A stretch of DNA of 64,000 nucleotides from Strix aluco. Taxonomy: Eukaryota; Chordata; Aves; Strigiformes; Strigidae. Shown here one piece after another: positions 25,604 to 38,115 of this stretch. The stretch lies in NCBI RefSeq assembly GCF_031877795.1, contig NC_133971.1:84096446-84160445 (forward strand), read 5' to 3'. The notes beneath the pieces were generated by a model. It did not search any database. It worked only from the letters and a program-made list of their open reading frames with translations, and was not told the DNA's origin. The translations under genes and the position numbers were made by a program. Each line of letters begins with the position of its first letter. The stretch's first letter is position 1.

Positions 25604-28600
25604 ATCTAGGTTTTACAAGCGAAAACAAGTCTTGACTATCACCTACTGTTACTGCATCTATTTCTGAGCAGCAGCAGTGATTTCAGATGGCACCTTGGCA
25701 ATATCTCAAATGGCTGGACCAGGAACCTTCAAAATGTGGGCATGAGATTGCCAAAGCGGTAAGGCACAACTGAGCAGCAGCCAGCAGCCAAGATTAAAAC
25801 AGATCATCTAATGAGCCAGCTGCCTCGGATACACACATAACTATGCAAAGCTAGACAGTGATGTGCAATCTCATGACCCAGGCAGCTCTTGGGAAGCTGG
25901 AGACTGCAGGGCTTGCTGCAGATTTGACTCAAGTTCATGCATCCAAAGTGTTTACAGGTTTTTTTGTTCTGCTCACTTTTCATAGTTTTTTCAAGACTTC
26001 TACTTGAAGCTGGTAATGTTTTTGCTTACTTCAGCAGTGGTTTTTCCTCCCCCAACTGCTATATTACTTTGTGTATTTTTCCAAGGATGCTTTCCTCTCC
26101 TTTTCTATCTCTTCCACTTACATAGTCTTAATTTGCTCAGTCTTCCCATCATTTGAGATATCAACTGTTGTTGCTACCTATTGATCACAGCAGTAACAGA
26201 TTGCTTGCCTACACTCAAAGTTGAACGCAAGTAAACATCATGGAATTAAACCTTCCTTCCTCCATCCACTGGCCTTTTCCATGTGGAAGAGGTGGACACT
26301 GAAATGGCTGCAGTTTCAACTGCTTTGTCCTACATTTCTTCTGTTGAGTGAGCACCTCTCATAGGTAGCAGCAGGTTTATAGCTCTCCATGAAGGTTAGG
26401 TGTAAGTGATATGGATGGATGTTGTGAGACATCTGGGGCACCACACACAAATGAATACTGAAGCCATCCATATGTGTCATACACAGGGCCTCATATCATA
26501 CCTCAAATCCTGTTTAGGAACAATTAGTAGTTTAATACATTGCTGAGGACAATAGTTAGAAGGAGACATTGACAGTGATATTAAATCATGGTAGAAGAGC
26601 ATTATCTCATGCTATAAACAGTTGGGCCAGAAAATCCTCCAGCCTTATTATTAAAATTCTCAGTGTGACTAACAACATGCCAAAAATGTTGGAGGAATGA
26701 AGTGTCTATAATTTTTCCTTACCTTTTCTCACTGTAAAAAGATAACCTTTTTTCAGTCTTTTCTGTTGCTGAGATGACTCATTATACAGTAAATTGCCAC
26801 ATAACTAACTGTGAAATATTGACCCACTCTGTTTTCACTGCATGTCATCCAGTCACGTTACCTCTGAAGGGTTACAGCTGTAACATCTCCCTGACCTACA
26901 CTGTTCATAAAGACCAATGGTCTGTGCTGCTGCAGTTCACCCCTAACTGCTCACGGAAAGAGCAGTAAAATGGCTAGAATCAAATTGTAGTTAACAGTCT
27001 CTGCTGAAAACCAGATCACTACTTCACCATTAAAAGATAATTTCACAGAAGACATGTTAAAAATCTAGGAACTTTCTCCTTAGGCACTTATGGTCAACCT
27101 GTTTCACAACTGTGTCTTTTTCTGGATCCTTAACTCTTCTTCCCTGCATGTTTTCTCCTTTACTCAGTCCAAAATTCTTCAGACAGGGACTGTCTTTATT
27201 TCATGTAAGGAATGTGCCTACTGTGCCCTCAGCCCACCATCTAGCTTGAGGCCTCTAGACATAAAGAAATAAAAATATTATTACTAAGAATAATAGAACA
27301 ATGAGTTGTCCTTAGAAACCTCATTAATGCCATATGCCCTACTGTGTGTCCTGTTTATGTCCCTTCCTTTTGACTGATGACTGGGCATATGAAAGAAGAT
27401 GCTTAATTCAGGGTTACCCTGCAGCGACTGGCTTGCTATTCTAACCAAGTTCTGGGAATAACAGTATATTTTTCATCTTGGAGAAACAAGATACAATAAT
27501 AAATAATATTAATCAAATACTGTATTGTGTCTCATCTTTGATGAGCCTGAAACCATTTCCACACTCAAAGAAAACAAATAATTAATAAATAAAGCTTTTT
27601 TTGGTGAAGGAACATGAACTGAAAAACATCCTATAAAAATACAAAGTAAAATGGTATGTTTTTATAATGACCCATGAAATGTTTATAAATACTGTTTATT
27701 TTCAGTACCATGGACCACTGAACATGCAACAGATGGCAAGGTAGTATCTGGTTCATTTTTATAGATATTTTTCTCACAAAACTTGGTTGCATATTCATCC
27801 AAGCATGCCACATGCCAGTTCCTCTCTGTTTGTCATAGCAACCACAGTCAAATGCCATCTCAGCTGAGGAGAAGTGTCCTACAAAGACTGGAATGTATCA
27901 CTCAACTCGAATACAGGATTGTAATGCCAGTGTGTTCACTGTTTTTGAAAGGAAAAGCATCGTGTTTTAAAGCATTCAATACATGCAGGAAGCATACTTC
28001 AGGATGCCTCTTGTGGTGTTTTTTGTTTGCCTTACTGCAATGCAGACAGCCCCATGTTGTTATTTCCCCTTTTTTCATATCCTAAGTGTAGTTTCCCTGC
28101 TCTAGATAGATTCCAGCACAATGGGAAAAATATTTTGTCCTACACTATGTATAGTCATTTCCTCTGAAATGTGCTCTCTTGCTGGAGAAAAAGAGCCTGT
28201 GCCTGCCAGCCAGCACGAAGACCCATTTTCCAGCAGTCATGCACAGCTGACAGAGTGCTGTTTGGTTCAGAGACCATTCATCCAGGAGGAAAACTGGTGT
28301 TATCAGTGGGAAGGTAGCCTACAGAATTACACCAGTAAGCACAGAGGAGCCCTTGTCTCCCATTCCAGCCAGAGGGAAATCAGCAGGTTATAACATTATA
28401 ACGCCCTGGTTATACAGCTCAGTGTTCTCTCCTCAGCCAGGCCTGGTTCAAGTAACATCTCTATGTGTGACAGTATATAAATATATGCATAAATTAGAAA
28501 TTCTTGCTGCTCTAATGTGCTTCATCTTTTGATACACTAAGCACCTCCTGCAGATTAATGAGCAACCTTAGATGGATCCAGATAGGTTCGTTTATTTATT

Positions 28601-30490
28601 ATTTGATCTCCCAAACAATGAGAGTAGAACCATTCTCCAGGGTTTTACAGCACACTATAATGAACATTTAAAGCTAAGTTAAGATTTTAACTGCTACACG
28701 AAATTCTGGGCAATGGATTATCATCTCTTAAATCTCAGCTTTGCCTTCTTGTATCTATGTGCCAGCCATTTGGCAAAGGGTGTAAGGAAAAGTTTTGCTT
28801 TGCACAATGCATTTCTGTTATATTTTGTTAATAGGGTCTTAATAGTTCATTGAATTCTGTGAAGTTCCTAAATTCCCTCCTCTTATTTGTCCTGTGCTGC
28901 CTAACAGAGGTACATGTAGTGAAGGGATTCATCAGCATGCTTAACTTCAGCCTGCTGTGCATCTGGTTTGTCCTGGAGTGCCAGGGGTCAGCCTTGGCTA
29001 AACCCTGACTTGGATGCTGGGAGTGACCATTAACATAAAGTGGTAGACAAACTGAAGAGGAAATAGTATTACAAAGTAAAAGGTAACTATAAACGTAGAT
29101 GGACTGTGTAAAAAGTGGCAGATTTATCAAAATATCTAAGGAGCTGTAGCCCTTCCATTAACCACAAAAATGAGTAGGAAGTGCTCTGCCATAGGATTGC
29201 TACAAAATTGTCTTCAGGGGACATGGTGGCTTTCTCTGGGTGTATCCTCAGAGCTGACCTGAGTGACAAGGCACTCAGTCTGGCTCCAACCTCCCTCACA
29301 CAAGTTCAAGTTGGCCACTGAGCTGCATGAGCTGTGCTGGGAGCCGTCCAGTGCCAATGAGCACAGGAGGGAGCTCTGAGGTTTGAAAAACTAACAAAGG
29401 GCAAAGACATCTTGCTCAGGTGATGATTAGTCATATTGGAGCAAACAATTACACTGCAATAGAACTGACTAAAGTGTTCACCAGAGTTTTTCACTGCTTT
29501 AGCTGGCAAGTTATAAGACAGTGATATAACCTTCATGGGGTGGTGAACACTGCATTAATCCAAAATTGCAGGCAGCTGTAATTATATCCAGATACACAAG
29601 AATTGTGCTAGTGCAATGTCCCAGTACTGGTAAAATTCATAATCTCTAACCAAGTTTGGAGTGACGGAGATGCCAGAACACAGCAACCATCTGAGGTGCA
29701 CACCTTCTGTTGTAGCTAAGAAACAACCTCCCCCTCCACAACCTGACCAGTAGCCAGAATTCAGGACTCAGCTCTCCAAATGTTTGGCCCCCTTCACAGC
29801 AGTAATAAATACATTGCATACACTATCTACTGCTATCTAGCTATTTGGCAGGAACTCTTGAAAAAAATAGAACATAAACACTCCAACAATACAGAACAAT
29901 ATACTTTTTGGCAGGTCCTTCTTAATCAAACATGTCTAGGTCTGCAGGCAGTGGGCCCTCCATGGCCAGTGGACATCTCATAGAGTTGAAGCATACACCT
30001 GGAGGAGCCCCAGCCTGCACGCTGCATTAGGAGACAGATTAAATCACTCGTCACTTGGAAATAACAACAATGGAGAAGCAGTTGGATACACAGGTGCAGA
30101 GTGAGGGATGACAGGAGCTTCCTCTGCAGCCATAAATCTGGGGGAGAAGCAGATGTCTCACCCCACCCCCTAAAACTAATTTTCCTTAATGTGACTCAAA
30201 TCAGGCTGTGTCTCCTCTTTCAGAAAACCCTTCAGCTACCTACAGACAGAGTACATGGTGGGAACTGTCTGACACACTGAAAGAGAGGGCAGGGCGAAGG
30301 TTTGTGAAGCTGTAGATTTCCAGGCAAGCTTCTTGTGCTTCTAAATTCTCCTCCCAAATGCCATTCCTTCATCTCTGCTGCTTCTGCACTCCCTGCTTCC
30401 TTCTCTTCCTCTCTGGCAGGAGGTACTGAAGGGGGAGCAGCAGAAGGGGATGGTGGGAGAGTTGTTGAACTGCCTGACCTTTCCTACAGG
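25604..30490. other. Intergenic, no gene recognised
   Basis: AT-rich sequence with no recognisable gene or young repeat. A pyrimidine-rich stretch ends in CTCTCTGGCAG at about 30,420 and precedes the exon-like block listed next. Confidence 0.5.
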
Positions 30491-30613
30491 AAGGTGTCCC
30501 ACCAAAAAGATGTTTCATCACCCGCTCTAGTTTCTTCTTTTGATGAATTTGAAGAGATGAAGGAAGACCCTTCTCCCCTTGCCATCATTCAGCAGAAAAC
30601 GGAAAGGAAATGA
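30491..30613 (+). other. Candidate terminal coding exon, unidentified
   Basis: A strong acceptor-like sequence (pyrimidine tract then TTTCCTACAG) ends at 30,490. One frame then stays open for about 40 codons to a TGA at 30,611-30,613. The encoded segment is protein-like, including SSPALVSSFDEFEEMKEDP and a basic end KTERK. I do not recognise it. It could be a genuine last exon, a fragment of a processed copy or a chance frame. The same frame is open further upstream from 30,335, but that part is rich in Gly, Ala and Ser and less convincing. Confidence 0.25.
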
Positions 30614-32149
30614 AAGGAACGCAAGCTGAACATTGCACACACAATCTCAACTGTGAAATTTATTTGCATGGTTTAGAGGTGGTGGGGGATATCAAGGCCA
30701 CCAGTCTCTGCATCTCTGCATGCTCTGAGATCAAAGCCACCACCACAGGGCATCCCTCCCTGCTCAGGGCACAATGTCACTGCTGCATCAGTTGCAGTTG
30801 GAGCTAGGCCTGCTATTCCCCCTTTTATGCTCACCTGCGCATTGGTAAGCATTGTGTTCCTGCTGAATGTCAAGCATAGACATGCACAAGTTGATATATT
30901 AAGGCAGAAATGATCCCACTTCCATCACAAAGTAATTCATTGATCTTGATGAGCCCACAAGACATTGTCGGGCATGGCTTGCACACTGCTGTCACCACAG
31001 AAACAGCTATGGCGCAACAGATGTGTGATAGATACTACAACTTAAAAAGCAATTAAAAAGTTACAGAGGACGCCATCATAGTATAATAAAATCTCTGCCA
31101 TGTGTCAGTACACCTGCAAGGGTGTCTGCAAACTTATGACAGTTACTGGCAATGCTTTCACCGTGTGTCTGCAGCTGACAGGCTGGTGACCTACCATTAG
31201 AAAGAATGGCTGTGCACACATTGTTAATCTGATCTAACTGATCTGTCTCTCTTCAGGCAAGTGTGGTAGCCTATGCAGGAGTGAGTAGTGAAGGGTGCAT
31301 TGAACCATGTCTTAGTTTTTTGGTTTCATGGTCATTGAGACTGAAGATCTGGCTGAAGCATCTGGTTTTTGGCCACAAACTTTGGGTCTTGCATCAGCGC
31401 AGAGTTGAGATGTGACATAGGCACACTCTACAATGTCAGAGTTCAAAAGTGCATCTGTGTGCCCTGGGCCAAACATAACACAAGAGCCTGGTTTTCAAAA
31501 AAAGAGAACCAGGCAAGATCCTGAAGACTTTGCTCAGGAATAAAAGGAAGAAGCTTGGGAAGTAAACCTGTCTGAGTTTCTTGCATGGGAATGCAATGCA
31601 ATTCCAATGCCTTAGCTCTTGTTCCTTCTATAGAGCAATGTTACAGACTAAGGAGACCCATGCAAATGCTCCCAGCAACAGCGTTGTAAGTCTGAAGTAA
31701 ATTTAGTAACTACATTCTTCTGACAACTCAGATTACTTAGTATTTCAATTACAGTAACTGTAGGCTAATGATGTCTTAACAGTGTCAGCATGTATATGGA
31801 AACAATGTACATTTTGTTGCAGGTTCATATATGTAGGTAGTTCATATGCTGGGCCTAAAGGTTAGAGCAAGTACAGTGTCAAGAGATAAAAGAGGTATAG
31901 TCATTCAGAAATATGTATTAAATAGGTAGAAAAAAAAACATCTTCTGAAGGAAATTTGGCAGACTATGAAAGGCATTGCAAAGGAAAAACAGCTTTTGAG
32001 ACTTCTGTCCCCCATCAGTGAGGAATTACTCTGTCGTATTTTCTAGCACTAGTATTCTCTAAGCAATGAGACATGTACCACATAGCTAGTTATTTCCGCA
32101 TCACAGCCACAATACAGCCATTTTATCAGAAAACATAAAATTTTATCAT
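30614..32149. other. Intergenic, no gene recognised
   Basis: No feature supported in this stretch. Confidence 0.55.
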
Positions 32150-32430
32150 TTAAACATGAACCAAAGAAAGGTGTTTGCATAAATTTAACTTCTGATTAGG
32201 TCTCAGATTCCAAAATAAAATTTCATCTTGAGTCTTATCAGCTGGGAAAAAACCTAACATAGTCTGGACACAGTTAAAGTTCAGTGTAACCTTGGCTAAA
32301 GAAAGCTGAAAGCCACTTGAGCAGCATTTCAGATAACCTTGTACACTTGCAGACACTTTTCCAAAGATCCTGGTTTACTGTGCCCAAAGCAGCACTGAAG
32401 TCCAGAAAAAATAAAATAATAACCCACGTG
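32150..32430 (-). mobile_element. Ancient LINE reverse-transcriptase remnant (CR1/L2-like)
   Basis: Minus-strand translation near 32,290-32,420 gives LFFLDFSAALGTVNQDLW, followed after a short gap by LLKWLSAFFSQ. This matches the layout of the CR1/L2-clade reverse transcriptase block in which a hydrophobic stretch leads into a D-x-S-x-A-F-D-T-V-x-H motif and then a W-x-x-S-F-L-x-x-R motif. The second Asp of the motif is Gly here, and stops and frame changes occur on both sides, so it is long dead. Family-level assignment is inference from motif spacing. Confidence 0.55.
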
Positions 32431-35400
32431 AGACACCATCAGTCACTGACTCCTGAAGATTCATGTAGTCCATAGAGATTACATTAAAACTGCTGCAACT
32501 GAGAAAACAAATTCTTGTTTCAAGACTGTTTGACCAGAATAGCTGATCAGACACTGGCTTTGGCCTTTCTCCCTGGAACTGCAGTGGATTTTTGGTTTCA
32601 TTGTTTGTGTAAAACAATAGGGTGAAATAGGACCTATTTTCAAAGTAACATAACACTTGTTGCCAGAAGATGAACAAATAGCTCTGATCACTGAGGAACT
32701 GTTGCAGCAATGCAGTGTTTGAGTCATTTATGTGGTGAGTAATCGAGTATGAGTGGTGGGATTTAAGTCAGAATTCAATGCAGCAGTCCTGTATGCTGAG
32801 TTTGCTGATTTATTTGAAGGAATAATATTATTATGAGTATCAACAGGATATCAAGCAATTGGAAACTCATTTTTAGTGACGGGAAAAGCAGCTCTGATCC
32901 CATCAATTTTTACTTTGGAAAAAATTAAGAAAAATAATTGCCTTTCTTTGCAGAGCAGTAAGTAGAAGGATAAAACCTTTCACTGGGATACAAATTCTAG
33001 ACATTAATAAAAAGCTGCCAAAGACTATTCCTGATTTCTGTTTGCAATGAAATCAGATTTAAGTAGCACAAATCTAGCAGGTGAAAAAACAAAACTAATA
33101 ATACACGAGTCAGTTACTTTACTGAATGTAATAGAAAATGAGGATTGCAAATTCCGAAACATACAGTGAATTGGATCCCAGTGAGCACCACAGGTATTTG
33201 GGCAGGAAAGTTCCTTAAGGTCCTGTGATAACGGAGTTGAAGATTAGCATTTTAGGTTCTGTGAAATACTTCATTGACTTAAGACCATCCTTTTAAAACA
33301 GCATAGATGGTGTTACATGGCTAGTATTACACCAAAGTAATCTGCCTGAAAGAACAGTTGTTTTCTTTCTCATCCCCACTTGAGTCCACAATCAGGTTCC
33401 CACACATCTAAGGTGTGCTGGAGGTCAGTTACCAACTGTGCGGAAGAGGGAGTAAAAGAAAGCACACTATTATTTCTCTGCTTTTTTGCGTTTCACAAGC
33501 ATAAATGCATGATAAAAGATTGTGAGATATCCAGATGCATGCTTTTGCAGGGACAACAGAACTTCAGTCAGATATAAATAGTCAAAAGACTTCACTTTCC
33601 AGGTTATCGTGTTCCTTCTAAAGGCTTTTATTCCTTTAGCTATTCAAAATACACTATGACAAAGTCAGATTTTACACCTCCTTCATATTCCTTAAACTGG
33701 TTGAACTTCAGGATGTGGTTTCATGATCAGATAAAGCCGAACTACACCTACACTATTACCAAAAGGGGTGATCTCACTCTCCACCCTATGTCCAGGTCCA
33801 CGTTCCTGCTCTTTCCTCCCCTCAGTTCAGCCTGCACAGCTATACAGACAGGTAGATACACACTGAAATATTCTGAATACTACCCATCCTACCCTCAAAA
33901 ATTAAAAAAAAAAAAAAAAGATTAGTTTTCAGCTGTATAGATTTAGATCTGCTGAAGCTGATCTTAACCCATCATCCTTTTCTTGTCTGTGCATGGGATT
34001 TCTGGGTCACCCACGCAGCCTGAGAGCCCGCTATTGATCATGCAACTGCAGGCACAATGCTTTGGGACCAGCACTCCCAAACAGGCAAAGTCAAGGTCAG
34101 AGTACACAGAAGAGGAAGAGTGAGAATATGTATCACACCAGATGCAGCGAGCTAAGAAAATAAGAGAATGAGAGATCAAGATACAAATCAGATAGTGCTA
34201 GAGACAGTGAGAATAGGTGAGGGCAGGAACCTGATGATAAGGGGAAATCATTTGTCAGAAGGAAGGAGACAGAGAACTATGCACAGCATGCACAGAAATG
34301 TAGTTTGCTGAATGCATGAGAAACATAAGTGAAGAAAAACAGCCAGCAAAGCTCTTTAGAACAGAGGTGAGGAAGAGACGGAGAAAGCCATTTGCAATAG
34401 ATACATTTTACTAGTCAAAAAAAAAGGAATGAGAATATGCTAAACACTGCTCAGCTTGAGTAATGCACTTTATACCTATTAAATTTATTTATAGACAGAG
34501 AATTATATTCTTCTGTGCTCCCTCAAAAGTATACACTGACACACACTGAGCGTAGCTTAGTGCTTAAATTTTCAGTTCTGTCATGAAGGGAAGACAACAC
34601 TACTCCTGGGTATCTTGCCAGTGAAAATTACGACATGACCAAGTCAATAAGATTGAAGTCAACAGGATTTTTGCCATTTAATACTCTTTAGTGTTTGACT
34701 CTTTGCATTTGAAGACTAATGGTCAACATTAACTATTAAGAAATGTAGACATATAATTAAAATGGTGCTGAAAGAAGAGGTTTTACCTTCAGTTTGATTT
34801 CAGGGAAGAAGAGAAAATAATCTGAATTATTAAGAGATAATGAAGATACTACCATTTAGAGTAAATAATTTCTCTTTTTCCCTTAACTTCAACTCCACCA
34901 TTTGGGAAAAGTACCTTTATAGCTAAAAAAGCAGTTCTCTTACCCAGTAAACTTAAGAGTAAAAGATGTTGGCAAATTGTACCTCCTGTGGGAAACAGCA
35001 GAACAGTTGTTAGAAGGGCTGAAAGGTCAAAAAGAGATTTCAACTACGTCCTGGAAGAAAGATTTTTTGTAAGTTTATTTCCCCTATGGGCAGCCTTCTC
35101 TGTACCCTGTCATGCTTATGTTATGTGTTATTGTGATGAAAGGTCACATACTGTATGTTCAGTAACATACAAATCTGGAAGAGGAGAAATGACTGTGCCA
35201 TTGTTACACTAAGTCTGCATTTCCTTAAAAAACTTATATCATTTGTAAACATGTCACAAGGCATCCTTATCACTTTTATTAATGCAATTACTTATTCCTG
35301 AATCAGAAATCATGCAAAATATATTATTTCCTTCTAACCACATGATTATTCTTTGCCTTCTTTTCAGCTTAGACAGGCCTGCAGTTAGTGTTAGTTTCTG

Positions 35401-37109
35401 GTGCCAGGAAATTCCCAGCCTGAATCAGCCTGTTCATCTCTAATTCAACATCTCATCTCAAATACCACCTGCTTCAAACATCTCTCTGATGGAAGCAATA
35501 CAAGACACCTTGCTCCAAGGAAAGCTGCCTCCTACACACTATCCCTTATGCATTGGCCTGTGTCCTGTGGAATTATGACTTTGCTGTCATGCTTCGATAT
35601 AAAGCACCACCCACTGACTGCATATCCTTGTGACAGATCTCCTACCCTGAGCACACTTAGCTTTTGCTCCACAAAGGGAAGATGCCCTTTCTCTTCTTCT
35701 TCTACTTCAATCTGTCCATCATTGCCTTACTCTAAAGCTTGCTGACAGTTAACTCCGACTATAAACCACTGAGTCAGAGAGCATCCTTGTCCTGCAGACT
35801 TTAAGGCCAATGAAAGTCATACTTCAAAGCCTGGAAGAGCATTTTGAGCCTCCCAATTCCACACAAGCAATACCAAAACACTGGGTGCATTTGGGGTGAG
35901 CAGCAAGTGCACACTGGTTATGTCCTGAGATCTGCCCCCCCGAGATGCTGACATGGCATTTCCCTCTCCCAAAAGCAGAGGGGTGTGGGTACTGCCTACA
36001 GCAGCTTTGTTCTATCTCTGGGTCATGACTGGGAACTATTTCTGTGTCCACCAGCTACAATGTAGCAAGAAATATGGGGACTTTGATGATACATGTGAAA
36101 ACACAGAATAGATGAAGCTGCCCCAAAAGGCCATGGCAATTTCCCACACATTGTACCCCACAAAAGGCATTCTTTCTTTCTTTTCGTTCACCAGAAAATA
36201 TTTCTTTCTTTGTTTCCCTGGCTATATCAGTAAATTTCACTAACAGCAAAATAAATGTAGTCTGTAGGATTACAAGATGCACCACAAAAATCATAATGGG
36301 TTAGAGACAGAACTTTATTCTTAAATCCCTGCTTTTTACTGTGGCACTCAAGGACCCAGGTTATTTAACCAGGTACCTTGTGTAACTGAAGAGAGGAAGC
36401 AATTGCTCTATAATCAGTATTAAAACCGAACACAAAAAATCCACATGGGTCAAATTACGACACAGCTAATAATCTTTCTGAGAAAACATTTAAGAAAAAT
36501 CACACAAATTAGCAGTGATCAAACTCTGCAGGATCTGTGGATCAGCTCTGCACAGGAAGCAGACTGAAAAGAGTTAAAGACACACTTGGACAAATGAAAA
36601 GAGATTTAACCTGAAACTGGCTTTAAGCAAAGCTACAGAAAGACTAATACACATCTCAACATTATTCCATCTACACATTTAGGATAGATTTTGATGCTTG
36701 TTTGATAATATTTGTTTAAGAATGAACTAAGACATCGCTCTCTAGCTACAGCAGGTTTGTATGCAATCAGTCATATGTTGCTTAAGTTGCAGATCTTCCA
36801 AAAATAAGGAAAATATTATTAAAAGCTGAAAGAAAATATTTTAGAATTATATTTCAATAAGCTAAGAAAAGATACTCAGGGCCAAATTAATCTCTGTTGC
36901 CATCACACTGACCACAACAGAATTACATTTGGAAAGTTTTGCATCAGCTTTGCCAGCCATGTATCTACATCTTACAAAACTAGAAACTAATGCAAAGAGC
37001 CACATTTCTGGTGCTATCTGCTGTCCTGCAAGTTCATTTGCTTTCACAGCCACTCAGAAGGAAACTTTGCATTTCAGTTCTGTCACTGCATAGGTCTGAC
37101 CTGCCAGTA
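32431..37109. other. Intergenic, no gene recognised
   Basis: No gene recognised. It contains an A16 run at 33,904-33,919 and CTTT-rich low complexity around 36,169-36,215. Confidence 0.5.
33904..33919. repeat. A16 homopolymer
   Basis: Uninterrupted A run after a short AT-rich lead. It might be an old poly(A) tail, but no retrotransposed source is recognised upstream. Confidence 0.85.
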
Positions 37110-37563
37110 ATCAGAAGAGCAACAAAGCCGGTGAAAGATCTAAAGCACAAGTCATATGAGGAACAGCTCAGGGAACTAGAGTTGTTTAGCCAGGAGAAAA
37201 GGAGGCTCAGGGGAGACCTTATTACTCTCTACAGCTTACCTGAGGGGAGAGTGCAGCGAGGTATGTGTCAGTCTCTTCTCCAAAGTAACAAGTGATAGGA
37301 CAAGAGGAAATGGCCTCAAGTTGCACCAGGGGAGGTTTAGACTGGATATTAGGAAAAACTTCTTCACTGAAAGGGTTGTCAAGCACTGGAACAGGCTGCC
37401 CAGGGAAGTGGTTGAGTCACCATCCCTGGAGATATTTAAAAGGCATGCAGATGTGGCGTTTAGGGACATGGTTTAGTGGTGGAATTGGCAGTGCTAGGTT
37501 TATGGTTGGACTCAATCTTAAGGGTCTTTTCCAATCTAAATGATTCTGTGATTCTACGATTCT
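37110..37563 (+). mobile_element. CR1 non-LTR retrotransposon, 5'-truncated 3' end
   Basis: About 450 bp of CR1. Starting near GAGCAACAAAGCCGGTGAAA, the ORF2 C-terminal coding part is readable in pieces ([12 protein letters not shown] then EKRRLRGDL; later IRKNFFT-type and [18 protein letters not shown] segments in another frame), followed by the 3' UTR and the tail ATGATTCTGTGATTCTACG. It aligns base for base over most of its length with the copy at 62,275-62,716, so both come from the same CR1 subfamily type. At least one frame change separates the coding pieces. It is inactive, since 5' truncation removes the reverse transcriptase. Confidence 0.92.
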
Positions 37564-37629
37564 TACACAGGAGGACCTTGCCTCTCTCTTTTATTAATGA
37601 ATGAAGATATGATACAGAATCTGTAACAG

Positions 37630-38115
37630 CCCTGATTCTGTTATAAAACTGCCCTCTTGAGTCAGACCAATGGTCCATTTAGTCCAGTATTATATTATAT
37701 AGCAGTGGTAAAGGTGACACTCTTCAGGGCATGGCCTCAGAAGTGCACTACTTTCTGTTCTCTGTTCTCCCATTCTTCCCCAGCATCCAGAACCAGGGAT
37801 GCTGGTGAGTACATTCACCCTTGTTTTTAATAGATTCTCTTCATGCATGTGTCTTTGTCATATTCTTTTGAACCTGCCCCCACCACGCCCTGTGGCAGTT
37901 GGCTCCCAAAGTGCTTTCCTTTTCCTGGCTTAAGACTCTCCCCAACTAGCTTCACCTAGTGCCACCTAGTTCTTGCGTTGTGGAACTTATGAGAACAGCA
38001 ATCCTTCATTTCATATATCCACCACCTTCTAGATTTCCTGAATTTAATCATAAACCTACTCAGCCATCTCCCCACAGACTGGGGAGTCCCAGTCTCTGCT
38101 GGGGCCTCACACAAG
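37630..38115 (-). mobile_element. Ancient sauropsid-type CR1, 3' region
   Basis: The left end carries GTCAGACCAATGGTCCATTT and AGTCCAGTAT, the inverted 3' end of an old CR1 lineage common in turtles and crocodilians. Further right, GTGCCACCTAGTTCTTGCG, ACTTATGAGAACAGCAATCC and CTGGGGAGTCCCAGTCTCTG fall in the order expected for the same element read on the minus strand. The copy is strongly diverged with internal gaps. It lies 66 bp beyond a much younger CR1 of opposite orientation. Confidence 0.75.
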
